Positions 8,018-15,831 of a stretch of 64,000 nt of DNA are shown here, in pieces; the first letter of the stretch is position 1, and the number at the start of each line of letters is the position of its first letter. A program made the translations under genes and the position numbers. Under the pieces are notes generated by a model. It searched no databases, was not told the DNA's origin, and saw only the letters and a list, made by a program, of their open reading frames with translations. Source of the DNA: Sabulitectum sp964386635 (GTDB lineage: Bacteria; Fermentibacterota; Fermentibacteria; Fermentibacterales; JCC-6). The stretch is from positions 1 to 64,000 of the forward strand of contig CAYLRO010000008.1 in NCBI GenBank assembly GCA_964386635.1, written 5' to 3'.

Positions 8018-9218
8018 AGAGGCCATCGCCGCCATCCGGCGAGGTGAAATGATAATCGTTGTGGATGATGAGAACCGGGAAAATGAGGGTGATCTTGTTA
8101 TTGCTGCCCAGTTTTGCGATGCAACACATGTGAACTTTATGGCTACTCATGCCAGGGGGCTTATCTGTCTTGCAATGAAAAGAGATCATCTGGCAAGACT
8201 TGATCTGCATGAAATGTGCCCGAGGAACACCTCTCTGCATGAGACAGCTTTTACAGTAAGTATTGATGCAGTGGAAGATGTTACAACAGGGATAAGTGCC
8301 GCAGACAGGGCAAAGACAATTGCCGTTGCCATCAACCCGGAGTCAAACCCTGAAGATCTGGGCAGGCCTGGGCATGTTTTTCCTCTTGCTGCAAGAAGCG
8401 GAGGAGTTCTGCGAAGGGCCGGTCACACCGAAGCTTCTGTAGATCTTGCAAGGCTTGCCGGGCTTCATCCATCAGGTGTTATCTGTGAAGTGATGAACGA
8501 GGACGGCACCATGGCCCGTCTTCCGGATCTTGAAAAATTTGCTGAGAAACATGGTCTTCTGATGACCAGCGTTGAGGAACTGGTCAAGTACAGGCACAAA
8601 AGTGAGATACTTGTGAAGTGTGTTGCCGAGGCAGAGCTCCCCACTGACTTCGGCGAGTTTCACATGAGTGTTTATGAGAGCCTGACTGACGGAGAAACAC
8701 ATGTTGCTCTCTCAAAGGGAGACATTAGAAACACAGACAATGTTCTGGTGAGAGTTCATTCACAGTGTCTCACCGGAGATGTGTTTGCCAGCAGACGATG
8801 TGATTGCGGAGGCCAGCTTCATGCTGCAATGCAGAGAGTTGCCGAAGAGGGGTGCGGGGTAGTTCTTTACATGTCCCAGGAAGGGCGGGGTATCGGCCTT
8901 GCCAACAAGATAAAGGCATATCACCTTCAGGACCACGGTCTTGATACTGTGGATGCAAATGTGGAACTGGGTTTTGCCCCTGATCTGAGAGACTACGGAA
9001 TAGGTGCTCAGATACTGAGCGACATGGGGCTTTCCTCCATCAGACTGATGACCAATAATCCAAAGAAGATAATAGGACTTTCCGGCTACGGACTTCAGGT
9101 GACTGAACGTGTCGGTATAGAAGTGTGTCCAACAGATGAAAACCGGTTCTATCTTAGAACAAAAAGGGATAGAATGGGACACCTGCTGAAGGGAGTTGAC
9201 GAGAATGGCCTGGATTAA
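7989..9218 (+). CDS. ribBA: Bifunctional DHBP synthase / GTP cyclohydrolase II RibBA
   Basis: A 409-residue fusion that supplies both precursors of riboflavin. The N-terminal half is 3,4-dihydroxy-2-butanone-4-phosphate synthase (DDENRENEGDL, RAGHTEASVDLARLAGL), using ribulose 5-phosphate. The C-terminal half is GTP cyclohydrolase II, with zinc ligands in CLTGDVFASRRCDC and the catalytic segment SQEGRGIGLANKIKAYHLQD. The start is a TTG at 7989 with GAGGG 6 bases upstream. The 3' end overlaps ribH by 14 bases. No FMN riboswitch precedes the riboflavin genes, so regulation, if any, must act at the operon promoter or elsewhere. Confidence 0.94.
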   Translation: MKSTSLKPAEEAIAAIRRGEMIIVVDDENRENEGDLVIAAQFCDATHVNFMATHARGLICLAMKRDHLARLDLHEMCPRNTSLHETAFTVSIDAVEDVTTGISAADRAKTIAVAINPESNPEDLGRPGHVFPLAARSGGVLRRAGHTEASVDLARLAGLHPSGVICEVMNEDGTMARLPDLEKFAEKHGLLMTSVEELVKYRHKSEILVKCVAEAELPTDFGEFHMSVYESLTDGETHVALSKGDIRNTDNVLVRVHSQCLTGDVFASRRCDCGGQLHAAMQRVAEEGCGVVLYMSQEGRGIGLANKIKAYHLQDHGLDTVDANVELGFAPDLRDYGIGAQILSDMGLSSIRLMTNNPKKIIGLSGYGLQVTERVGIEVCPTDENRFYLRTKRDRMGHLLKGVDENGLD

Positions 9219-9708
9219 TGAGGGGCAGCTTGACGGCGAGAATCTAAAGGTCGCCATTGTAGTATCGCGTTTCAACAGTTTTATTACCGGCAGGCTTCTT
9301 GACGGGGCGCAGGACTGTCTTCTCCGCCACGGAGTTATTGAAGAGGACATCAATGTGTTCTGGGTTCCCGGCGCCTGGGAAATTCCTGCTGTTGCTGCCA
9401 ATCTGGCAAAAAGCAGAGCATTTGATGCTGTTATATGCCTTGGAGCGATAATTCGCGGCGAAACACCTCACTTCGATTTTGTCGCAAACGAGAATGCCAA
9501 GGGTATTGCTCAGGCAGGTATGAACTCTTCTGTTCCGGTAGTGTACGGCATGGTCACATCTGACACAGTTGAGCAGGCAATTGACAGAGCCGGTACCAAA
9601 AGCGGCAACAAGGGCTTCGAAGCGGCAATGACAGCCATCGAGCTTGTAAGTCTTTACGAGCAGATGCACAGCTTCACCCTTTCAAACGAAGACGGACCGG
9701 AGGAATAG
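9205..9708 (+). CDS. ribH: 6,7-dimethyl-8-ribityllumazine synthase
   Basis: A 167-residue lumazine synthase, which condenses the RibD product with dihydroxybutanone phosphate. The motifs are SRFNSFITGRLLDGA, WVPGAWEIP, LGAIIRGETPHFDFVANE with the active-site His, and GNKGFEAAMTAIE near the C-terminus. The ATG at 9205 is chosen; a TTG three codons upstream (9196) is possible but the N-terminal extension is not conserved in the family. It overlaps ribBA by 14 bases and ends 1 base before nusB. Confidence 0.93.
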   Translation: MAWINEGQLDGENLKVAIVVSRFNSFITGRLLDGAQDCLLRHGVIEEDINVFWVPGAWEIPAVAANLAKSRAFDAVICLGAIIRGETPHFDFVANENAKGIAQAGMNSSVPVVYGMVTSDTVEQAIDRAGTKSGNKGFEAAMTAIELVSLYEQMHSFTLSNEDGPEE

Positions 9709-9709
9709 T

Positions 9710-10117
9710 TTGGGTCAGAGAACCCGGGGGAGGAAGTTTCTCCTTCAGTGCAGGTATGCAGCGCAGGCCAATGGACTTTCGCTGCTGGAGAACATGGAGA
9801 ACATGTCCGCTTCGGAAAGGGTCAGAGACCCTGAAACACGAATCTGGATACAGGAACTCGGTTCAGCTGCAGAAAAGAATCTTACCGAGATCCGGGGCAG
9901 GATAGAACCCGCTCTGGAGAACTGGTCCATTTCAAGACTTACAACAATTACAAGACTGATCCTGGAACAGGCAATTGCAGAAACAAGTTACATGGATATA
10001 CCTGCAGCTGTGGCAGTAAAGGAAGCAGTTCTACTCGCCCAGGAATTCGAAGATCCAAAAACCGGTTCTTTCGTCAACGGAGTTCTTGACAGGATACTTT
10101 TTAAGAAGCAGGACTAA
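9710..10117 (+). CDS. nusB: Transcription antitermination factor NusB
   Basis: A 135-residue all-alpha NusB, which with NusE (S10) binds boxA RNA and supports antitermination of rRNA transcription. Visible family features are RGRKFLLQCRYAAQ at the N-terminus, TTITRLILEQAIAE in the middle and PAAVAVKEAVLLAQEF with SFVNGVLDRI at the end. The start is a TTG at 9710, 6 bases after GGAGG. A ribH-nusB order is common in many bacteria, and the gene closes the operon; a hairpin follows 26 bases after its stop. Confidence 0.93.
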   Translation: MGQRTRGRKFLLQCRYAAQANGLSLLENMENMSASERVRDPETRIWIQELGSAAEKNLTEIRGRIEPALENWSISRLTTITRLILEQAIAETSYMDIPAAVAVKEAVLLAQEFEDPKTGSFVNGVLDRILFKKQD

Positions 10118-10142
10118 CACTGACAGGACAAGAATCGAGATA

Positions 10143-10169
10143 AGACCCTGGTGAACGCCGGGGTCTTTC
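10143..10169 (+). terminator. Terminator of the ptb-rib-nusB operon
   Basis: AGACCCTGG (10143-10151) can pair with CCGGGGTCT (10158-10166) with one G-U pair and a 6-base loop, followed by a short TTT. The position just past nusB fits a terminator; the T-run is short, so efficiency is uncertain. Confidence 0.6.
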
Positions 10170-10171
10170 CA

Positions 10172-10199
10172 TTGACATTGAGTCAGTTTATTCTAAGAT
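10172..10199 (+). promoter_or_regulatory. Sigma-70-type promoter of the phosphoesterase gene
   Basis: TTGACA (10172-10177) and TAAGAT (10194-10199) are separated by 16 bases, and lie 55 bases before the ATG at 10254 and directly after the operon terminator. This is the clearest consensus-like promoter in the window. Confidence 0.6.
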
Positions 10200-10253
10200 A
10201 GTATATGGACAGTCGCATGAACTGTTTATTGCAGTGATTGTACAGGGGATGAA

Positions 10254-10964
10254 ATGCTTGTAAGAGTGATCAGTGATGTTCACGGCAACCTTGCTGCGCT
10301 GAAGGCCGTTCTGGGTCATCCCGACGGCTCAGGAGCAGACTGTACTGTGTGTCTTGGGGATACTGTAGGATACGGCTCACATCCCATAGACTGTATTAAT
10401 TTAGTACGACAGGAATGTGACGAGATCGTGGCAGGTAATCATGACAGGGGAGCCGCAGGACTCATCAGCATCTCCAGCTTCAACCACGACGGTCAGAAGG
10501 CCATTCAATGGACAAGAACACAGCTTTCAACAGAGCATGTGAACTGGTTGAAGAACCTTCCCCTGCAAATATTTCACTGCGGGATACAACTTACTCATGC
10601 TTCACCGGAGCATCCTGATTCCTGGATATACATTCTGAATTCAAGGTCAGCAGTGGATGCCATTCTTGCAACAGGTGACAACCTCTGCGTTTACGGGCAC
10701 ACCCACATACCCATGCACTGGACCAGAGGAGGGGAATGCTCAAGCGAACCCGCAGGAGAGTTTCCCCCTGCAGCTATCATAAACTGCGGCAGCGTGGGGC
10801 AGCCCAGAGATGGTGATCCCAGATCGGCATACATGCTCCTGGACACAGAGAAGAGAACCTTCAGGCATGTGAGGGTTGAATACAACATAGAAGCCGCGGC
10901 AGGCGCCATCCGTGCTGCCGGTCTCCCTGAGCACCTGGCCGGAAGGCTTTTTCTCGGAAAGTAA
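10254..10964 (+). CDS. Metallophosphoesterase
   Basis: A 236-residue calcineurin-like phosphoesterase of the small YfcE/MJ0936 type. The dimetal site is complete: D8 and H10 in ISDVHGN, the Asp in CLGDTVGYGSHP, Asn-His in AGNHDRG, and YGHTHIPMHW near 145-155, with an extra His in LTHASPEH. Such enzymes hydrolyse phosphodiesters or phosphomonoesters in the cytoplasm; the substrate is not inferable. It has its own predicted promoter and a GGGGAT ribosome site, and sits between the rib operon and a run of envelope genes. Confidence 0.85.
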   Translation: MLVRVISDVHGNLAALKAVLGHPDGSGADCTVCLGDTVGYGSHPIDCINLVRQECDEIVAGNHDRGAAGLISISSFNHDGQKAIQWTRTQLSTEHVNWLKNLPLQIFHCGIQLTHASPEHPDSWIYILNSRSAVDAILATGDNLCVYGHTHIPMHWTRGGECSSEPAGEFPPAAIINCGSVGQPRDGDPRSAYMLLDTEKRTFRHVRVEYNIEAAAGAIRAAGLPEHLAGRLFLGK

Positions 10965-11055
10965 ATTGATTCTGGTTGCTTAGTTTGGAATTGCCTTTTA
11001 TTATTCAGCAGAGCAATCATAGAACTAAAAATACATCTGCTAACAGGAGTGTAGA

Positions 11056-11478
11056 ATGCTGTATGCGGTAATTGCTTTTCTAGTATGTCAGGTTTCTGCA
11101 GCTGACGAAGTCTCCCCTGCCCTTACCATTGAAGTTTCCCGGTTCAACAGCACTTCCGGTAACGCTCATCTGGCGGTATTTGCTCCGGGAGATGCGTTTC
11201 CCATGGAGCTTGAAGAAGCAGTCTTCACTGAAGTGAAGCCGGTTGATTCCAGTACAGTGATCTTCACGATTGCCGAGCTGGAACCTGGTTCCTACGCCAT
11301 CTATGTATTTCATGATGAAGACGGTGACGGTGAGCTTGACATGCACTGGTACGGACCTCCCAGCGAAAGAGTCGGGGTTTCCAATAACGCCACAGGATTT
11401 GCCGGCCCTCCAGGCTTTGATGATGCAGCTGTGGACCTGGGAGATGAACCTCTTGTGCTTTCCATTACTCTGCAGTAA
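11056..11478 (+). CDS. DUF2141 family secreted protein
   Basis: A 140-residue protein with a short signal peptide (LYAVIAFLVCQVSA). The mature part matches the DUF2141 pattern: a beta-sandwich of about 115 residues with GSYAIYVFHDEDGDGELDMH and the characteristic GVSNNATGFAGPPGFDDAA. The acidic DEDGDGELD loop could bind calcium. Function of the family is unknown; members are exported in Gram-negative bacteria. The next gene starts 12 bases downstream, so the two are likely co-transcribed. Confidence 0.8.
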   Translation: MLYAVIAFLVCQVSAADEVSPALTIEVSRFNSTSGNAHLAVFAPGDAFPMELEEAVFTEVKPVDSSTVIFTIAELEPGSYAIYVFHDEDGDGELDMHWYGPPSERVGVSNNATGFAGPPGFDDAAVDLGDEPLVLSITLQ

Positions 11479-11490
11479 AGGAGCAGCCGC

Positions 11491-12585
11491 ATGAGGAAAA
11501 TTGTTCTTGTCACATGGCTGTTTCTGGGTTTTGCATGCAGTGAACAACCGGAGGTCAGTCTGGAGCAGGCAGAAACAGATCTGCAGGTTGATACCCTTGC
11601 TGCAGTGGATTCCATCGGGGTTCTCATGGGAGACAGCTGCTACGTATTGGGTCTCATTGCCGATTGCACAATGCTTGCTGATGGACGGCCTGCCATTCTG
11701 GACAGGCTGAAAGGAACCATTTCTGTTTACGACCCCCATGGTATTTTCCAGTTCTGTGCAGGGGGAACAGGTGAAGGCCCCGGTGAGTTTCAGTATCCTC
11801 TCTGCCTGGCCCAGTTAAGGTCAGGGATTATCGTTGTAGCAGAGATGATGGGTGAAGTTACCGCTCTGGACCAGGCAGGCAGGTACATTGACGGGTGGAC
11901 TTTTCAGGGGATGGGTGGTCTGCCCATCGATTGCATCCCTTTTGATGATTCAACCTTTGTTGGTTACTACTTCTCAATGAAGATCGAAGAATCCTCTGTG
12001 AGCATCAATTACTCGTTAAGAAGATACCATGTGCTTACAGGAGAAATCGTTGCTGAGTACTTTAACTGGTCCGGCGAACCTGACCCATCAACAGATTTCA
12101 CTCCCGGTTATCTTGTGGCAGCCGGTGACGGCAGAGGGACTCTCTATGTAAGCCGTATTCAGAATGAGAAGTGGCTGATAGAGGTTTACGGATCTGAACC
12201 TGAGCCTGTCGATTCCATCCTCCTCTTTCCTGAAAGAGAAAGAGTGGCTCTTCCGGATTCAGGAGGATTCGTTCCTGGATGCCTTCCTGTTCAATATGGT
12301 TTCCAGGACAATGGCGCCATGATGCAGGAGATGGTGAACATGCCGGAGGAGCATCCATTCATCAGCCAGCTTGGTGTTCACAGTGACGGCAACATCTGGT
12401 GTCGGCGAGGCGGTGTGCCCGGCAGCGTGTGGGATGTTGTTTCCCCGGAAGGCGAGCTGGTGAGGCAGGTTTTCGCAACCCTTCCGGATTCATCATATTT
12501 TATCCGTATGGATGTGAGCCCTCATGGTGTGCTTGCATATGATATGTTTACTGAAGACTTCTACAAACTGTACATTATGGAATGA
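11491..12585 (+). CDS. Lipoprotein, 6-bladed beta-propeller type
   Basis: A 364-residue protein with a lipoprotein signal (FLGFAC, Cys at residue 16). It contains repeated strand patterns and the phrase AGGTGEGPGEFQYP, which is typical of 6-bladed beta-propeller lipoproteins of the NHL-like/BF3641-like class common in Bacteroidota. It probably sits in the periplasm or outer membrane as a binding scaffold; ligand unknown. An AAAGGAG element lies 14 bases before the ATG. It ends 19 bases before selD, suggesting co-transcription without a clear functional tie. Confidence 0.65.
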   Translation: MRKIVLVTWLFLGFACSEQPEVSLEQAETDLQVDTLAAVDSIGVLMGDSCYVLGLIADCTMLADGRPAILDRLKGTISVYDPHGIFQFCAGGTGEGPGEFQYPLCLAQLRSGIIVVAEMMGEVTALDQAGRYIDGWTFQGMGGLPIDCIPFDDSTFVGYYFSMKIEESSVSINYSLRRYHVLTGEIVAEYFNWSGEPDPSTDFTPGYLVAAGDGRGTLYVSRIQNEKWLIEVYGSEPEPVDSILLFPERERVALPDSGGFVPGCLPVQYGFQDNGAMMQEMVNMPEEHPFISQLGVHSDGNIWCRRGGVPGSVWDVVSPEGELVRQVFATLPDSSYFIRMDVSPHGVLAYDMFTEDFYKLYIME

Positions 12586-12604
12586 ACAGAACCGGAAGAG
12601 AGAA

Positions 12605-13837
12605 ATGACTCAGAAGCTTTACCAGGGAGAGAACTGCCCGTGTCCTGCGGATTGTGTCCGTCATGGGAATTGCTCTGAATGCATCAAGTTCCACAGAGGC
12701 AGGAACGAACCGACCTACTGCGAGTTCCTTGCAGGGAAGATTGATGATCGGAAAGCAGTGGAACAACCGGAGAGAGCACAGCACACAGGCAAAGAGATAA
12801 GGCTGCTGGAGTATGCCCCATGTGCCGGTTGAGCAGGTAAACTGAAACCCGCCAGTCTGGCGGGTATAGTGAACAGGCTGCCCAGGTACTCCACTCCGAA
12901 CCTGCTTGTAGGTATGGAGAACATGGATGATGCAGGGGTATACCGGATCACAGGCGATATTGCTCTTGTTCAGACTGTGGACTTTTTCTACCCCATTGTG
13001 AACGATCCCAGAATGAACGGCAGGATCGCTGCTGCCAATTCCCTTTCTGATGTATGGGCCATGGGGGCCACTGCACATACTGCCATGAATGTTCTTGCAT
13101 ATCCCCCGGGATTGATCCCGGCAGAAGTGATCGGTGAAATGCTTGCAGGGGGAAGCGATAAGCTGGTTGAGGCCAGGGTATCACTGGTAGGCGGCCATAC
13201 AATGGAACAGGAGGACCTGCTTTATGGAATGAGCGTTACCGGTACGGTTCATCCTGACGAGATAAAAACGAACACAAAGGCAAGACCAGGAGACGCCATT
13301 ATCCTCACTAAAGCCCTGGGCACAGGTGTGTATGGAAACGCAATGATGAAAAGCAACATCACAGATGCTCAATACAGAACAGCAACTGATTCCATGAGCA
13401 GGTTGAACATGTATTCAGCTGAAGTTTTGAAAAAATTCAGGGTAAGCGCAATGACTGATGTGACAGGATTCGGTCTTCTGGGTCATGCCCTTCCCATAGC
13501 AAGAAGCAGCAGAATAAAAGCCTTCATCCAGGCAGAGTCTGTCCCTGTTCTTCCGGACATGCAGACATTGCAGGAGGAGTTCGGCACAAAAGGTGTATGC
13601 AAGGTGACAGAATATGTTGACCAGTACCTCACTGTTGATCAGAACACACCTGAGGAGCTTGTGAAGCTATTCGCTGAAGCTGAAACATCCGGAGGCCTTC
13701 TTGTTTTCATACACCCTGATGATGCTGAAAAGGCTGTTCGAAGGATCAGGGAGAACGGAGATGAAGCTGCAATGGTTATCGGCTATACACAGCCTGCTGA
13801 AGCAGACAACGATTTTCTCAGGGTGATCAGAAATTGA
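12605..13837 (+). CDS. selD: Selenide, water dikinase with in-frame UGA (Sec76) and N-terminal Cys-rich domain
   Basis: SelD makes selenophosphate from selenide and ATP for Sec-tRNA synthesis. Read through the TGA at 12830-12832 the product has 410 residues. The stretch IRLLEYAPCAGUAGKLKPA aligns with E. coli RLTQYSHGAGCGCKISP: the UGA falls on catalytic Cys17 and Lys20 is kept (K79 here). Downstream the family motifs follow without break: TPNLLVGMENMDDAGVY, VQTVDFFYPIVNDP, AAANSLSDVWAMGA, SLVGGHTMEQEDLLYG, MTDVTGFGLLGHA. Residues 1-45 form a separate domain with cysteines at 11, 13, 17, 23, 26 and 39. The ATG at 12605 has GGAAGAG 4 bases upstream. Between it and the UGA the only other usable start is a GTG at 12758 without a good ribosome site, so a fusion is the simplest reading. 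The GTG at 12869, which software would choose, cuts off the catalytic segment. The selenoprotein call is firm; the exact N-terminus is less so. Confidence 0.88.
12833..12868 (+). promoter_or_regulatory. Putative bacterial SECIS element in selD mRNA
   Basis: Fifteen bases after the UGA an inverted repeat CCCGCCAGTCTGGCGGG (12848-12864) forms a GC-rich stem of 6-7 bp with a 3-5 base apical loop containing GTCT. This resembles the apical GGUCU loop of the E. coli fdhF SECIS and lies at a distance from UGA used by bacterial SECIS elements. There is no T-run, so it is not a terminator, and it lies inside the selD frame. Confidence 0.65.
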
Positions 13838-14226
13838 GAAAGCTTCTTCTGGCGTTCTTCATTCTGATTTCATGCGAGCCCCTTACTGATTTGCAGGAAT
13901 CGCCCTCAGGTCGTTTTATGGCCTTTTTCACAATCTGGCCGGGAGAGCAGGGCTATGATGTCTGGGTGGTGAACATCAGAAGCAAAGGCACGGAAAGTGA
14001 ACTTACACTGCCTATGCAGGACTATCCAGCCAGCCTTATGGCATACATGAGCTGGGAAGAGGATGAAGACAGACTCTGGTTATATTCAAGCGATGATGGA
14101 AAATATTTCTACTGGGAACTGACAGATAAAGAATGGCAGACAGGTGCATGGTCGATAATTGAATCAACACCTTTATGTCCGCCGCAATCTCTTGAAGAAC
14201 AGAGAGACAGAAACAGGAGGGACTGA
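13834..14226 (+). CDS. Small lipoprotein, unknown function
   Basis: A 130-residue protein starting at a TTG whose last two bases and following A are the selD stop codon (TTGA overlap), with AGGGTGA about 7 bases upstream. The N-terminus is a lipoprotein signal (LLLAFFILISC, Cys at residue 14). The remainder resembles one or two beta-propeller or WD-like strands (SPSGRFMAFFTIWP, DVWVVNIRSKG, RLWLYSSDDGKYFYW). I do not recognise a family. It is translationally coupled to selD. Confidence 0.6.
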   Translation: MRKLLLAFFILISCEPLTDLQESPSGRFMAFFTIWPGEQGYDVWVVNIRSKGTESELTLPMQDYPASLMAYMSWEEDEDRLWLYSSDDGKYFYWELTDKEWQTGAWSIIESTPLCPPQSLEEQRDRNRRD

Positions 14227-14227
14227 T

Positions 14228-14731
14228 ATGATCCGGATAATTGCCGTTATAGCGATACTGTCCACAATTTGTTTTGCTGAAGATGTTTCCGACATAAGAC
14301 AGCAGTACAATTCGGTAAAAGAGAGCATTGACCACGGTGATTTGTACATCACTGAACTGACCATAAATTCAGAGGGCATGATGTATCCTGCCCTTGGCAC
14401 ATACGGGAGATCCTTCAAGTTCTACTGGGGTATTGATGAGGAAAACTACCCGGGAAGCCAGTTGTTGTTCATTACAGTAAATTCGCAGTATGCAGCAGTT
14501 CCTGAGTATGAAGAATTTCTCTTCAACAGCAGTGGAGAACTGGTTTTCTGCTTCAGACAGGACGGATATGACGAGAACGAGGAAAGGTTTTACTTCAGCA
14601 GCGGTTCTCTCATAAGATACATCCTTGATGACCAGTCAACAGACAGGCCGGATGAAAGTGCACAGTCCGATGGTGAGAGGGTATTCATGGCTGCCGAAAA
14701 TCTATTGCAGGCATTCATTCTGACCCACTGA
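14228..14731 (+). CDS. Secreted protein, unknown function
   Basis: A 167-residue protein with a signal peptide (IRIIAVIAILSTICFA). The ATG at 14228 has GGAGGG 5 bases upstream and begins one base after the previous stop. The mature part is acidic and predicted mixed alpha/beta, with DIRQQYNSVKESIDHGDLY at its start and GSLIRYILDDQ near the end. No family recognised. It appears to be the last gene of the selD group and converges on the next minus-strand gene with a gap of only 5 bases. Confidence 0.6.
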   Translation: MIRIIAVIAILSTICFAEDVSDIRQQYNSVKESIDHGDLYITELTINSEGMMYPALGTYGRSFKFYWGIDEENYPGSQLLFITVNSQYAAVPEYEEFLFNSSGELVFCFRQDGYDENEERFYFSSGSLIRYILDDQSTDRPDESAQSDGERVFMAAENLLQAFILTH

Positions 14732-14736
14732 CTCTA

Positions 14737-15627
14737 TCAGGAGGATATTGTAAACACACAGTCTCTGTTGTAGCACCGTACATACAGCGTGTCTCCGTTT
14801 TTCCAGAAATACTCAGGGGCACTGTGTACGCTGACAGACTGAATGACTTCACCGGTAAGCCTGTTCAGCACATACACATAATCATCTTCAGCAGTAAATC
14901 CGTAGCCGCAGAAGATTGCGTCTTCTGAGATTATGAAGTTCTGGCTGTTGCACACCAGAGGTGCTGTGCGCCAGAGTATTTCGTTTGTTTCCAGGTCCAG
15001 TGCTGTTATGTAGGCATTTCTACCGGCAGATGACTCAGCATATGTCCAGTGCATGTTGCATACATAAAGAACGCCATCCCTTACCTCTGCCCACCGGACC
15101 CATTGAAATGTGTACAGCTCTTCAGAAAGATCCAGGGCGGAATCCGTGTACCTTGAATACGCCAGAAAATCCAGAGCATTGATTTCCTTGAATGTTTCCT
15201 TCTGAAGCAGAAGGATTACCCGGGTGTGAAGAACAACATTAGAGCTGTTTGGCGGGTTGCCGTAGAGAGCTATCACAACATCACCGCTGTTTATCACCTT
15301 GTCCAGATACAGGTTTTCGTCACCGGGAACCGATATGTATGGCCGTATTCCTTCCCGGGGCATGTCACCGATTACTGCACTGTTCAACCCGCCTTCATGG
15401 AACTGTGCAGCCGGCCAATCATCAACAACTCTGTCAAACCATTCTTCAACATCCGTTACAGAGATTGGTTCTTCCATTGCAAGCTTCAGAACCGGCAAGC
15501 TTTCTGCCCCTGATGAGGGAGGGCTGCCATTGTATGTGTATTCAAATGGAGGTGTTTCCAGAGGAACCGGAAGCACATCGAAAGACTGAGAACCAACAAA
15601 GAGGAACAAAGCAGCGACAGTGAACAT
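14737..15627 (-). CDS. Secreted PQQ-like beta-propeller protein
   Basis: A 296-residue protein with a signal peptide (FTVAALFLFVGSQSF). The ATG at 15627 has AAAGGAG 5 bases upstream; an ATG at 15666 in frame has no such site. The C-terminal half has quinoprotein-like propeller strands (VRDGVLYVCNMHW, AYITALDLETNEILWRTA, DYVYVLNRLTGEVIQSV, KNGDTLYVRCYN). The N-terminal 120 residues are unrecognised. Likely periplasmic or surface exposed; no catalytic residues can be assigned. Confidence 0.6.
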   Translation of the reverse strand: MFTVAALFLFVGSQSFDVLPVPLETPPFEYTYNGSPPSSGAESLPVLKLAMEEPISVTDVEEWFDRVVDDWPAAQFHEGGLNSAVIGDMPREGIRPYISVPGDENLYLDKVINSGDVVIALYGNPPNSSNVVLHTRVILLLQKETFKEINALDFLAYSRYTDSALDLSEELYTFQWVRWAEVRDGVLYVCNMHWTYAESSAGRNAYITALDLETNEILWRTAPLVCNSQNFIISEDAIFCGYGFTAEDDYVYVLNRLTGEVIQSVSVHSAPEYFWKNGDTLYVRCYNRDCVFTISS

Positions 15628-15831
15628 AGCGGCTCCTTTCAACTGCCTCTGCCCGACAGTTTTCATAAGGCAGAAGGCTGGGTTTTATTTCAGGTATTCC
15701 ACCTGAAAATATGAACTGATTCCGGGCTTTCAGCCACCGGCCTGACTTCACGGCTGAATCATTGTTTTCCGGGCATACAATCCTGATATTCAGTTACCGT
15801 AAATTCTGCTCTTGTCCCGGGAGGAATGTTG

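Noticed and set aside
12848..12864. Hairpin read as a terminator between a small ORF and selD
   Set aside because: No T-run follows, it lies inside the continuous SelD frame and at a SECIS-like distance from the UGA; terminating there would prevent SelD expression.
12869..13837. selD starting at GTG 12869
   Set aside because: This removes the conserved active-site segment with Cys/Sec17 and Lys20, which is encoded just upstream in the same frame.
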